A stretch of 64,000 nucleotides of DNA. Source: Phytohabitans rumicis. Its GTDB lineage: Bacteria; Actinomycetota; Actinomycetes; Mycobacteriales; Micromonosporaceae. Position 1 is the first letter of the stretch; each line of letters starts with the position of its first letter. The notes beneath the pieces are model-generated. The model saw nothing but the letters and a program-made list of their open reading frames with translations. It ran no database searches and had not been told where the DNA came from. Where the stretch lies: positions 682,001 through 746,000 of the forward strand of contig NZ_BLPG01000001.1 of NCBI RefSeq assembly GCF_011764445.1. The letters run 5' to 3'. The position numbers were made by a program, and so were the translations under genes. Below are positions 8,577-16,519 of this stretch, piece after piece.

Positions 8577-9079
8577 GGCTTGTGCTCACCGAGTAGCCGG
8601 GGCCAGCACCGCCGCCTGGGTACGTAATTCTTCACCGTCTTCTCGGCCAGGAACATCTTCCCAGCGATCTCCCGATTAGTCAGCCCCGCCTCCTGGGCCG
8701 AGCCGGACTCCCCGACCACCGGGTCGGGCAGGACGTGGTACACCTTGTCCGCCCGGTACCCGTGCGCCTGCCCGTCGCCCAGCGGCAGCTCCGTGGCCGC
8801 GGCGGCGCGTACGTCGATGCCGGGAAACCGGCTCCGGGCGGCGGCCAGCATGGTCGGGTCGAGGTCCACGCCGATCGCTCGGGCACCGTGCTCGGCCAGT
8901 TCGGCCACGGCGCGTCCGGTGCCGCAGCCGACGTCGAGCACCGTCGCGTCCGGGGTAGCCGCAGGAGCTGATAGCTGCGCGCGCGCAGCAGCGCGGCGGC
9001 GGGCATGGTTTCCGCGGCGTCGAGCACCCGGATCAGCGTGTCGGCGTCGGTGTGGACGGTGTGTGTGTGTGCCGGTCAT
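8573..9079 (-). pseudogene. Broken SAM methyltransferase joined to DosR-like HTH stub
   Basis: Reading leftward from ATG 9079, one frame gives the start of a class I methyltransferase (TDADTLIRVLDAAETMPAAA), but only after correcting a (CA)6 run. A second frame carries the SAM site TVLDVGCGTGRAV and continues through PLGDGQAHGYRADKVYHVL. Restoring one C near 8,951-8,962 joins the two frames. The methyltransferase then stops abruptly, and the sequence continues in frame into LTNREIAGKMFLAEKTVKNY (8,621-8,689), the recognition helix region of a DosR/NarL-type regulator. Deletion has evidently fused two gene remnants. No functional product is expected. Confidence 0.65.
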
Positions 9080-9086
9080 GTGCACG

Positions 9087-9117
9087 AGTGTGTGACTTCA
9101 GGTCGACCTGAAGTCAA
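9087..9117 (-). promoter_or_regulatory. MerR-type promoter with 24-bp dyad
   Basis: Leftward -35 TTGACT (9112-9117) and -10 CACACT (9087-9092) are separated by 19 bases. A perfect 24-bp dyad at 9093-9116 fills the spacer. Over-long spacing with a central dyad is the signature of MerR-family promoters. The predicted transcription start falls on or next to the ATG at 9079, implying leaderless mRNA for the now broken methyltransferase. Confidence 0.6.
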
Positions 9118-9288
9118 CCGAACGGGTGCGGTGCCGGCACCCCGGACCATCAGTCGTGCCACCCATTCAAGAGGGGTCCAAGGTCCTGCCGCGTCCCGCC
9201 CGCCGGCCCTGCCCCGGCTGTAGCCGAGGCGTGGACTGTAGGTGACCCGCCGAACGGCGCGGGAAACCCGAGAAAGGACGTGGAGACC

Positions 9289-9846
9289 ATGACCGCGATG
9301 GCCGAGCACCCCACGGCCCCGAAGACCGCCCCCGCGGTCCCGGCGGTCGAAACCACCGCCCAGAAGGCCGCCCGGTACGTCTGGGCCGGGGTGCGCATCG
9401 CCCTGGGCTGGACCTTCCTGTGGGCGTTCCTGGACAAGACCTTCGGCCTCGGTCACGAGACGGCGGAGAAGAACGCCTGGATCAACGGCGGATCGCCGAC
9501 CAAGGGCTTCCTCGCCAACGCGGCGACCGGCCCGTTCCAGGACTTCTACAACAGCGTCGCTGGCGACGCGTGGGCCGACTGGCTCTTCATGATTGGCCTG
9601 GCCGCGATCGGCACCGCCCTGATCCTGGGCATCGGCATGCGGATCGCCGCCGCCGCCGGCAGCGTCCTGTACGTCATGATGTGGACCGTCGTCCTGCCCC
9701 CGGACAACAACCCGTTCCTGGACGACCACCTCATCAACGCCGGCGTCCTGGTCGGCCTGGCCCTCATCGGTGCCGGCACCACCCTCGGCCTCGGCAGGTG
9801 GTGGGCCACGCTCCCGATCGTCAAGCGCGAACCCTGGCTCAAGTGA
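9289..9846 (+). CDS. DoxX-like membrane protein
   Basis: Integral membrane protein of 185 residues with about four hydrophobic segments after a 35-residue hydrophilic N-terminus. It resembles the DoxX / thiosulfate:quinone oxidoreductase small-subunit superfamily: an early GVRIALGWTFLWAFLDKTFGL helix, an NGGSPTKGFL loop and a PPDNNPFLDDHL loop before the last helix. DoxX-type proteins act in redox and thiol homeostasis at the membrane (known for the family). The specific role here is unknown. The start is ATG 9289, with GAAAGGACGTGGAG upstream. GTG 9280 is an in-frame alternative. A strong hairpin follows 12 bp after the stop, so it is probably monocistronic and belongs to the low-oxygen island. 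Confidence 0.8.
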   Translation: MTAMAEHPTAPKTAPAVPAVETTAQKAARYVWAGVRIALGWTFLWAFLDKTFGLGHETAEKNAWINGGSPTKGFLANAATGPFQDFYNSVAGDAWADWLFMIGLAAIGTALILGIGMRIAAAAGSVLYVMMWTVVLPPDNNPFLDDHLINAGVLVGLALIGAGTTLGLGRWWATLPIVKREPWLK

Positions 9847-9858
9847 CCACCATCGACG

Positions 9859-9892
9859 AGGGGCGTCACCCGGTTCCGGGTGGCGCCCCTTT
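9859..9892 (+). terminator. Rho-independent terminator after the DoxX gene
   Basis: A stem of 15 bases (AGGGGCGTCACCCGG and its near-perfect complement) with a TTC loop and one mismatch, followed by TT. It starts 12 bp after the DoxX stop codon. Confidence 0.8.
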
Positions 9893-9987
9893 GGTGGAGC
9901 CATGAAAGCCACCCGCTGGGGATGATGTCGCCGCCGCCCGCGGGCGCGACACTCGGCGGCGGAGCGACTGGGCAAGGAGGCAGTGGG

Positions 9988-10386
9988 ATGGTTGAACGAA
10001 CCCGCAGCGGAGCGGCGGTCGCGTGGATTACGTTCGCCGCGTTCATGATGGTTCTTATCGGCAGTTGGTGGATCATCGCAGGGCTGGCCGGCCTGATTGA
10101 CGATGACTTCTACGTAACGACCCGAAACTATGTCTTCAAGTTCGACACGACCACGTGGGGTTGGATCCACCTGATCCTCGGGGTTCTGGTGCTATTGGCT
10201 GGTTTCGCCCTCGTGTCGGGTGCGGTCTGGGCTCGTACCGTCGGTGTCATCATGGCATTCATCGCCGCGATCGTCGGGTTCGGCTGGCTGCCCTGGTATC
10301 CGGTGTGGGCGGTCCTCATCGTCGTCGCGTCGGCGTTCGTGATCTGGGCGCTCACCGTTCACGGCCGCGACATGACCGAACCCTGA
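9988..10386 (+). CDS. Small four-helix membrane protein (DUF7144-like)
   Basis: Membrane protein of 132 residues with four strong transmembrane segments (about 12-35, 55-75, 80-100 and 103-122) and an extracytoplasmic DDDFYVTTRNYVFKFDTTTWGW loop. The pattern W-G-W-I-H-L-I-L-G and GFGWLPWYPVWA matches an uncharacterised actinobacterial family now called DUF7144. No enzymatic residues are evident. The start is ATG 9988 with AAGGAGG eight bases upstream. It follows the DoxX gene and its terminator in the same direction, so it should have its own promoter. It converges on the NTPase gene with 18 bp between stops. Confidence 0.8.
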   Translation: MVERTRSGAAVAWITFAAFMMVLIGSWWIIAGLAGLIDDDFYVTTRNYVFKFDTTTWGWIHLILGVLVLLAGFALVSGAVWARTVGVIMAFIAAIVGFGWLPWYPVWAVLIVVASAFVIWALTVHGRDMTEP

Positions 10387-10404
10387 CAATGACCCGATTT
10401 CCGC

Positions 10405-12348
10405 TCACTCTCCTGCGGGTGCGGCGGTCAGTGTGGCGAGTCTGTCCCGGGCAGCGGCGAGTTCTTCGGCTAGGTCCTCGTCGTCGGGGTACGCCTGCGC
10501 GATCGCCTCGACCATTGCCAGGCGGGTGCGCAGCAGGGATCGAGCGTTGTCGTGGTCGCCGGTCCGCTCGGCCAGGTCGGCGAGGCGTTGCATCGACGGG
10601 CCGGCCATGAGTGCAGTGTCCGGGCTGGGGTCGGCCTCGAAGAGTTGGGTCCGCACGAACACGCACTCGGCGAGGGTCTTGTACAGAATGTCCTCGTCCT
10701 GCGGCCGATTGAGCCCGAGATACACCTCACCCAGATGCTCCAGCGCGTAGCCCAGCCGCCGCTGGGCCTCGAACGAGGTGGGGTGCTCCGCACCGAGTTC
10801 ATGGTAGATCTCGACCGTGGCCGTGAAGATGGGCTCCGCGGCGGCCAGGTCACCGCCGTGCAGCAGCGCGACGCCGTAGAGGTTGTGCGCGGCGCCGAGA
10901 CAGAATCGGGCCTCGTCCCGCTGGGGATGGGTGGCTGCCCATCCGGTCACCGCCCGCAGCGTGCGTTTGCCGGCTTCGCGCGCCGCGGTCATGTAGCCGC
11001 CCCGGATCAGCGTAGTGATCTGGCGTTCCCGCAGGGGCAGGTAGTGGCCGTTGCCGGCCGGCACCGTAGGAATCACCTCGCCCAGTAGCGCCATCGCCGA
11101 ATAGTCGCCCTCCCGGTACTTGGTCAGGTCGAGGGTGAATTTCGTCAGGTCGCCCATGCCGTCGACGGCGGCCAGGTGGCGGGTGACCGCGACATAGTCG
11201 TCGTACGTGCGCCGGTCGCTGTGCGTCTCGGCGTAGTGCATGTTGAGCGCGCGCTCGTGCCGGGCGGCGAGTTGTTCGCCCTGGTGAGGCGCGAGCCCTT
11301 CGGCGACCCAGCGGTCGGCGAGGACGACGGTGTCGCCGTCGGTGTCGGTCCACGCCTTCACCAGCCCGAGTTCGGCAAGCCGAGCCATGCCCTCGGCCGC
11401 CGCGTCAACGGCCGCCCGCTCGGGTGACTGCCGTTGCTCAAGGCTCGGGTCGCTGGCATCGCACGCGACCGCCACGTCCCGGGCGGTCAGTGGGAAGGTA
11501 GCCAGCGCCGTTTGCAGAAGCATCTCGCGTTGCGCAGCGCTCAGTTCGGCCATGACGAGTTCGAGCAGCGCCGCTCCCGACGGCGATGCGGTGTGGGACA
11601 GCACAGCGGCGAGTCGTTCGGCCGGGTCCACCCTGGCAGCACCCAACCAAGCATCGACGAGCTGCAATGACCGGGGATGCCCCGCGACCACGGCGGCCAC
11701 GCGCTGCCTCGTGGTCGAGTCGAGCGTGGACAGATATGGTAGCGAGGCCGCCAGCTCGGCGCCGACGGTCTCGTCCGCCGGGGTGAGGCGCAGCGGACGG
11801 AGCCGATCCGTGGCCGCCGACGGCGGCGGCGCAACCCGGCTGGTGACCAGCATCCGGCCCCGGCCGGCGGAGCCGCAGAGCCGGTCGAACGCCTCGGCAA
11901 AGCCGGGGTCGAGGTAGCCCTCGGACCCGAGATTGCGGTCGAAATCGTCGAAGAGCAGCGCGAACGGCGCCTGTTTCAGCAACTCCTGGATGGTCTGGAA
12001 CTTGGCGCAATGCGGTGCACCGCCGTCCAGGATCTCGGATGCGTCCCCACGCTGCGGGAAGTCACCCGCCCAGGCATCCAGCGCCTTGGCCGCAGCCGCG
12101 AACAGATCCACCGGGTACCAGCGGCCCGCCAGCACGGCCACCGCCCACCCATCACTGTGGAGACGTTCCAACACACGCCGAGCCAACGCACTCTTGCCGG
12201 CTCCCGGTCCACCCGCGATCATCAGGCCGCCCGGCCCGACCGACCCGGGCGCCGTCAACGCCAGCGCAGTTTCCACGTCGGACCCTCTGACCAGGTGCGG
12301 CGAACCGAGCCGGTCCATCAACCGGGCCATCTCCACTGAATTGCGCAC
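10405..12348 (-). CDS. STAND-type P-loop NTPase with C-terminal TPR-like repeats
   Basis: Cytosolic protein of 647 residues. A Walker A motif GGPGAGKSA (46-54) and Walker B FALLFDDFD (129-137) lead an AAA/STAND ATPase module with an arginine-sensor-like TSR (about 168). A winged-helix-like middle follows, then a C-terminal half of helical pairs resembling tetratricopeptide repeats (for example AHNLYGVALLHGGDLAAAEPI). STAND proteins act as signal-triggered scaffolds, and in bacteria many are regulators or defence sensors (family knowledge). No effector domain (toxin, protease or DNA-binding) is visible, and no conserved partner is adjacent. The start GTG 12348 has no clear ribosome site; ATG 12330 is an alternative. 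Function is unassigned. Confidence 0.75.
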   Translation of the reverse strand: MRNSVEMARLMDRLGSPHLVRGSDVETALALTAPGSVGPGGLMIAGGPGAGKSALARRVLERLHSDGWAVAVLAGRWYPVDLFAAAAKALDAWAGDFPQRGDASEILDGGAPHCAKFQTIQELLKQAPFALLFDDFDRNLGSEGYLDPGFAEAFDRLCGSAGRGRMLVTSRVAPPPSAATDRLRPLRLTPADETVGAELAASLPYLSTLDSTTRQRVAAVVAGHPRSLQLVDAWLGAARVDPAERLAAVLSHTASPSGAALLELVMAELSAAQREMLLQTALATFPLTARDVAVACDASDPSLEQRQSPERAAVDAAAEGMARLAELGLVKAWTDTDGDTVVLADRWVAEGLAPHQGEQLAARHERALNMHYAETHSDRRTYDDYVAVTRHLAAVDGMGDLTKFTLDLTKYREGDYSAMALLGEVIPTVPAGNGHYLPLRERQITTLIRGGYMTAAREAGKRTLRAVTGWAATHPQRDEARFCLGAAHNLYGVALLHGGDLAAAEPIFTATVEIYHELGAEHPTSFEAQRRLGYALEHLGEVYLGLNRPQDEDILYKTLAECVFVRTQLFEADPSPDTALMAGPSMQRLADLAERTGDHDNARSLLRTRLAMVEAIAQAYPDDEDLAEELAAARDRLATLTAAPAGE

Positions 12349-12625
12349 CCGCGAAGATTACTCACACCCGGCAACGCGCCGTGACACCGCTGGCGAGGAC
12401 GTTCAGCGGCCGACCAGCAGGGAGGTGAGTTCTTGGCAGCCGCGGCCAACGCCCGCCTGGTGGTGGTGCCACGCCGCGGCCACATCGGCATCATGGCCGA
12501 AACCGCCACGCTCGCCGGGTTGGTCACGACCGCCGCCGCATCGGCGACGCCGGCCTGCCAGCGCGCGTGGCCTACCAAACCCGTGATCTAGTTTCCTGCG
12601 TACCTCGCTGCCAGACTGTTGTGTC
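12349..12625. other. Non-coding gap with a possible hydrolase C-terminal fragment
   Basis: About 280 bp lie between the NTPase and the next plus-strand gene. The only coding-like signal is a plus-strand stretch (about 12,434-12,592) reading NARLVVVPRRGHIGIM and ending in a TAG. It resembles the C-terminal catalytic-histidine region of an alpha/beta hydrolase but has no start or upstream domain. I regard it as a possible remnant. No terminator or clear operator was seen. Confidence 0.35.
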
Positions 12626-13204
12626 GTGGATACGGTGACAGTGATCGTTACGACGTTCGGCGGTGCGCTCTCGGCGACGCTCGGCGTTCTGGTGGGCGGT
12701 GTGGTCACCCGTCGGGTCCAGGAGCGGCACTGGTTGCGCGACAAGCAATTGCGAGCATACGAGGAGCTGTTCTCGCAGTACGCCCGGTTCATGATGACGC
12801 TGAGGAGAGCGCACCTGGACCGCACGCCGGCCGACGTCGACTGGGGTGCCTGGAGCGTCTCGCTCACCTCCGCGAGCCTGGTCGCTCCGCTGGGCGTGGC
12901 GCGGGCGATCGACGCGTTCGGGAACGCTGTCGGCGTCTTCCTCGACGCGGTGGCAACGCGGGACCCCGTCGCGAATCCGGTCGACGAAGAGGTTCTGACC
13001 GAGTCGTCGCGTCCGGCGGCGGCGGCGCAGCTGGTCCTGCTGAACGCGATCCGTCGGTCCATGGGGCGCTCCCTGGAGGAGCTGCCGTTCTACATCGGCG
13101 GCACGCTGGGACGCCATCCCGAGGGAACGGCGTCGCCCCGCCGCCAGCCGCCCTCGCTGACGACGTCCGACCGTGAGGCGTCCGAACGACTGAACCAGCC
13201 ATAA
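12626..13204 (+). CDS. Conserved hypothetical protein with N-terminal membrane anchor
   Basis: Protein of 192 residues. One N-terminal hydrophobic helix (about 5-27) is followed by a basic, amphipathic segment (RRVQERHWLRDKQLRAYEEL) and a helical cytosolic domain. This architecture recurs in uncharacterised actinobacterial proteins, and I cannot assign a function. The start is GTG 12626 (VDTVTV), without a good ribosome site. The 3' end lies only 7 bp from the left edge of the IS5-family element. The last 30 residues are hydrophilic and Pro/Arg-rich. The insertion did not obviously truncate the gene because its own stop precedes the element. Confidence 0.65.
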   Translation: MDTVTVIVTTFGGALSATLGVLVGGVVTRRVQERHWLRDKQLRAYEELFSQYARFMMTLRRAHLDRTPADVDWGAWSVSLTSASLVAPLGVARAIDAFGNAVGVFLDAVATRDPVANPVDEEVLTESSRPAAAAQLVLLNAIRRSMGRSLEELPFYIGGTLGRHPEGTASPRRQPPSLTTSDREASERLNQP

Positions 13205-13211
13205 TGATCTA

Positions 13212-14163
13212 GGGCGTGTCTCCTGGATCATGGGTTGCGTCGGTCGGGCTTGGCGCGTAGCCAGATGAAGATGTCGGCGATCTGGACGGTGGCGCGGTAG
13301 CGGCACGCGAGCTTGTCGTATCTGGTGGCCACAGCGCGGAACTGCTTGCGGCGGTTCATCAGGCGTTCGATGGTGTTGCGGTCCCGATAGCGGGTCGGTC
13401 GGAAGGTGGGTGGACGGCCGCCTCGGCTACCTTTGCGAGTCCGGTTGGCTTTCTGATCGTCCTTCTCCGGGATGTCGTGCGGGATGCGCCGGGCGCGTAG
13501 CGCAGCCCGGTTGGCCTTGGACGAGTACGCCTTGTCCGCGGCCAACGAGTCCAGCCGCTTACGCGGCCGGCCGACCCCATCTGGACGGGCCACCGCGACC
13601 GAGTCCAGCAGGCGTACCAGTTGGCGGGTGTCGGAATCCTGGCCCGGGGTCAGGTGACTGGCCAGGTTCCGGCCTCGGCCTTCCCCAATCGTATGGATCT
13701 TCGTCGTCCACCCGCCCCTGGACTTGCCGAGTCCCTCCCGTCGCGCTGCGTCACCGCTGCTCAGCCCCCTTTACGGGCCCCAGCGGCATGCTGGTGAGCA
13801 CGCACGATGGTCGAATCGGCGTTACCGTGCCACTGCAACTGGCCGGCAGCGTCCGCGTCGGCCTGCAACGCCGCCTCGATCCGGGCCCAGGTCCCGTCCT
13901 CCTGCCAACGGGTGAACCGCTTGTACAGCGTCTTCCACGGCCCGTACCGGGACGGTACGTCCCGCCACGGCACACCGGTACGGACCCGGAACAAGATCCC
14001 GTTGATCACCTGCCGGTGATCCCGCCACCGCCCACCACGCTGCGGCTTCATCACCGGCAGCAGCGACGCGATCTGAACGTACTCCACCTCTGTCAGCTCA
14101 AAACGTCCACTCACGACGGACATCTCTACCGAATCCTCACTCCAAGATCCAGGAGACACGCCC
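13212..14163 (-). mobile_element. IS5-family (IS427-group-like) insertion sequence, complete
   Basis: An element of 952 bp bounded by perfect 18-bp terminal inverted repeats, GGGCGTGTCTCCTGGATC at 13212-13229 and its complement at 14146-14163. It is flanked by TA dinucleotides (13210-13211 and 14164-14165) as expected for TA target duplication. It carries one transposase in two overlapping frames on the minus strand. The ends, catalytic residues and frameshift site all look intact, so it may be active and recently acquired. Confidence 0.88.
13228..14123 (-). CDS. IS5-family DDE transposase (programmed -1 frameshift)
   Basis: Transposase in two frames. OrfA runs from ATG 14123 (a GTG at 14159 inside the terminal repeat is also possible) to a TGA at 13761 and carries the DUF4096-type domain plus the first catalytic Asp (HGNADSTIVRAH). 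OrfB continues to 13228 with the second Asp (LAADKAYSS) and Glu (NTIERLMNRRKQF). The join is at CGTAAAGGGGGCTGA (minus-strand AAAGGGGG at 13772-13765). A -1 slip on the G run yields GLSSGDAARREGLGKSRGGW, the normal family linker. This is the standard expression mode of the IS427 group. All three DDE residues are present. Confidence 0.88.
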
Positions 14164-14219
14164 TAGGCGCGATACGAGTCGGGCGCCGTTGAGGGGACGC
14201 GGGGCACTATCGTTCTGGC

Positions 14220-14714
14220 GTGCGTATCCGATTCGAGGTCCCGGCCGATCCGGCCTATCCGGGCCGTGTAGCCGCGGTACTCAGCCGGGCTCGGCTGCGT
14301 AGGTACGGCTACGTCGGCGCTGTCCTGATGGCGGTTGGGCTGATCGGTCTGGTTGTCTCGCGGGCGGTCGACTGGGGTGAGCGGATCTCGCCGTTCTGCT
14401 TCTCGCTGGCCTTTGGCGGATTGCTCGTCCTGCTGTACTCGCCGTGGGTGCGCTTCAGAGCCCGACGCCGCTCCAGCCGCTACGCCGTAGCCGGCGGCTA
14501 CGACATCACCGACGACAACATCATGATGTACAGCGGCTCCGAATCCGCCGGAATTGCCTGGGACGGAGTCGATCGGGTCGTGGACACCCCTGAGTTCTGG
14601 ATCGTGTACGTCGGACGGATGCCGGCGACCGTGATCCCACGCCAATTCATGACCGCCGAAGACGCCGAGACGTTAGGCACCTTCATGGCCGAGCATGGGC
14701 TGCTCAACTCCTAG
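14220..14714 (+). CDS. YcxB-like membrane protein
   Basis: Protein of 164 residues. Two transmembrane helices (about 33-50 and 58-75) sit between a short N-terminal segment, starting MRIRFEVPADPAYP, and a C-terminal domain with the YcxB-like pattern ITDDNIMMYSGSESAGIAWDGVDRVVDTPEFWIVYV. YcxB-like proteins are small membrane proteins of unknown function. The start is GTG 14220, 55 bp from the IS element's right end, so any original promoter lay close to or under the insertion. The stop overlaps the convergent SDR gene by 4 bp (14711-14714). Confidence 0.75.
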   Translation: MRIRFEVPADPAYPGRVAAVLSRARLRRYGYVGAVLMAVGLIGLVVSRAVDWGERISPFCFSLAFGGLLVLLYSPWVRFRARRRSSRYAVAGGYDITDDNIMMYSGSESAGIAWDGVDRVVDTPEFWIVYVGRMPATVIPRQFMTAEDAETLGTFMAEHGLLNS

Positions 14715-15493
14715 GCGCCGGCACCTCCGTCGACCGGCACGATCGCACCGGTCACCATCGAGGCACGGTCGCTCAGCAGCCACGCGGCCACCTCGGCCAC
14801 CTCGCGGGGCTCGGCCATGCGGCCGAGTGGGGTCGCCGCGATAAGGCGCTCGATGATGCCCGGGGATACCGCCTCCCACGCGTCGATCATCTCCGTGGCG
14901 GTGCCGCCGGGGGTGATGCCGTTCACTCGGATGCCCTGACGGCCCCACGTAACGGCCGCGGTCTCGGTGATGCTGTTCAGCGCGCGCTTCATGGCGGCGT
15001 ATGCGGGGAGGGCGGGGTTGGCACGGCGGCTGCCGATGCTCGAGGTGTTGACGATCGCCCCGCCACCGTTGCGTCGGATGAGTGCGGCCTCGGCGGTCAT
15101 AGCGGTCCAGTGCGCGCGGAAGTTCACGGCGAACTGCGCGTCGATATCCTCGTCGCTCGTGGTGTCGAGCGGGCCGGGCTGCTGGATCGCCGCGCCGTTG
15201 TTGAAGGCGCCGTCGAGCCGTCCGTGCAGTTCCTCGACGCGGTCGACCGCCGCGCGGATGCTCGCACGGTCGGCGAGGTCCAGGGTGACGGCGTCGGCGA
15301 CGCCTCCGGTGGCGCGGACCTCGGTGACGATGCGGCCGAGGGCGTCCGTGCTGCGGGCGGCGAGCACGACGGCGGCGCCCTCGGCGGCGAAGAGCTGGGC
15401 CGCGGCCGCACCGATGCCGCGGCTGGCGCCGGTGATGAACACAACCTTGCCGGTGAGCAGGCCGATGGGTGCGACGTCAATGTTGTTGGTCAT
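14711..15493 (-). CDS. SDR family NAD(P)-dependent oxidoreductase
   Basis: Classical short-chain dehydrogenase of 260 residues. It has cofactor motif TGASRGIG (21-28), FNNGAA (98-102) in place of NNAG, the catalytic Ser at about 151-152 (NTSSIGS) and the YxxxK pair Y165/K169 (YAAMK). The C-terminal PVDGGAGA is typical of the FabG-like group. It reduces or oxidises a carbonyl/alcohol substrate that cannot be identified. The ATG start at 15493 is divergent from an XRE-family regulator across an 86-bp spacer containing a 12-bp palindrome, a common arrangement in which the regulator controls the dehydrogenase. It converges with the YcxB-like gene. Confidence 0.9.
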   Translation of the reverse strand: MTNNIDVAPIGLLTGKVVFITGASRGIGAAAAQLFAAEGAAVVLAARSTDALGRIVTEVRATGGVADAVTLDLADRASIRAAVDRVEELHGRLDGAFNNGAAIQQPGPLDTTSDEDIDAQFAVNFRAHWTAMTAEAALIRRNGGGAIVNTSSIGSRRANPALPAYAAMKRALNSITETAAVTWGRQGIRVNGITPGGTATEMIDAWEAVSPGIIERLIAATPLGRMAEPREVAEVAAWLLSDRASMVTGAIVPVDGGAGA

Positions 15494-15579
15494 GACGACA
15501 GTGTCAGGCTGGCCTGCAGGCCGGATGCAGGCACAGGCTGTACCAGGATCCGTCGCCGCGCGATGTGCAGACTTGGGGT
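15494..15579. promoter_or_regulatory. Divergent SDR/XRE control region
   Basis: Short spacer between divergent genes. It contains the perfect palindrome GGCCTGCAGGCC (15511-15522) plus flanking CAGGC and GCAGG repeats, a likely operator for the XRE regulator. No convincing -10/-35 pair was found. Confidence 0.4.
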
Positions 15580-16431
15580 ATGAACAAGCAGGAACTCGGG
15601 GCGTTCCTCCGTAGCCGTCGCGAGCGGCTCCGGCCGCAGGACGTCGGCCTCCCGTCCGGACCGCGACGCCGGACGCCGGGTCTGCGCCGCGAGGAGGCCG
15701 CCGTCCTCGCGAACATCTCCACGGAGTACTACGTCCGGCTCGAGCAGGGCCGGGCGCCGCGGCCGTCGGGCGAGGTCCTCGCCGGGATCGCAGGCGCGCT
15801 GCGGCTCACCGACGCCGAGTCCGACCACCTCCATGTCCTCGCGGGTACCGCGCCGACCCGTGCCCGGCTGCACCGGCGCGACGTTCGCCCGAGCGTCCTC
15901 GCGCTCCTCGAACGGCTGCCCCAGACGGCCGCTTTGGTCATGTCCGCCGCGTTCGAGGTGCTCGCGTGGAACGACCTCGCGGCCGCGCTCATGGAGGACT
16001 TCTCCGTGCTCGCCCCCAAAGACCGCAATCTCGCACGCCTGGCATTCCTCCCGTCGGCGCGGCCGGACACGACGCTGTACGGGATCTCCGACGCCGCCGA
16101 ATTCCGGCAGCACGTCGTCACGGAGCTCCGCGTCACCCTCGCCCGCTACCCGACGGATCCCACCGTGATCAGCCTCGTCGACGAACTCCGCGACGGCAGC
16201 CCCGACTTCGCCCGGCTCTGGGAGCGGCACGACGTACAGGCCGCGCCGATGCTCACGAAGACCTTCCAGCATCGGGTCGTCGGGGAGGTCACCGTCGACT
16301 GCGACAAGCTCACGCTCACGGACCGCGGCCAACACCTCGTGCTCTACAGCGCGCCACCGGGATCCCCGGGCGCCGAGGCTCTGGCTCTGCTGAACGTACT
16401 TGGCGCCGGGGCCAGCGATTATCTGCGGTAG
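15580..16431 (+). CDS. XRE-family regulator with MmyB-like ligand domain
   Basis: Transcription factor of 283 residues. An N-terminal helix-turn-helix (about 5-75) with the typical RRTPGLRREEAAVLANIS and YYVRLEQGR segments precedes an MmyB-type PAS-like ligand-binding domain (about 100-275; AWNDLAAAL, NLARLAFL and HHPGSPG-like C-terminus). Members of this family usually repress a divergently transcribed SDR or oxidoreductase and respond to small hydrophobic ligands. Here the divergent gene is such an SDR. The start is ATG 15580; the in-frame GTG at 15565 is less likely. Confidence 0.9.
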   Translation: MNKQELGAFLRSRRERLRPQDVGLPSGPRRRTPGLRREEAAVLANISTEYYVRLEQGRAPRPSGEVLAGIAGALRLTDAESDHLHVLAGTAPTRARLHRRDVRPSVLALLERLPQTAALVMSAAFEVLAWNDLAAALMEDFSVLAPKDRNLARLAFLPSARPDTTLYGISDAAEFRQHVVTELRVTLARYPTDPTVISLVDELRDGSPDFARLWERHDVQAAPMLTKTFQHRVVGEVTVDCDKLTLTDRGQHLVLYSAPPGSPGAEALALLNVLGAGASDYLR

Positions 16432-16519
16432 CGCCGCAGGTCAGTCAGGCCCGGACTCGACCGCGTCAGCGCCCCGCCGGCCAGCTACTATGTCAGACGC
16501 TCCACTTCGGACGGATGTG

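Noticed and set aside
9160..9190. Possible DosR box (GGGGTCCAAGGTCCTG) upstream of the DoxX gene
   Set aside because: Only loosely matches the mycobacterial consensus and is not a clean palindrome; not enough for a feature.
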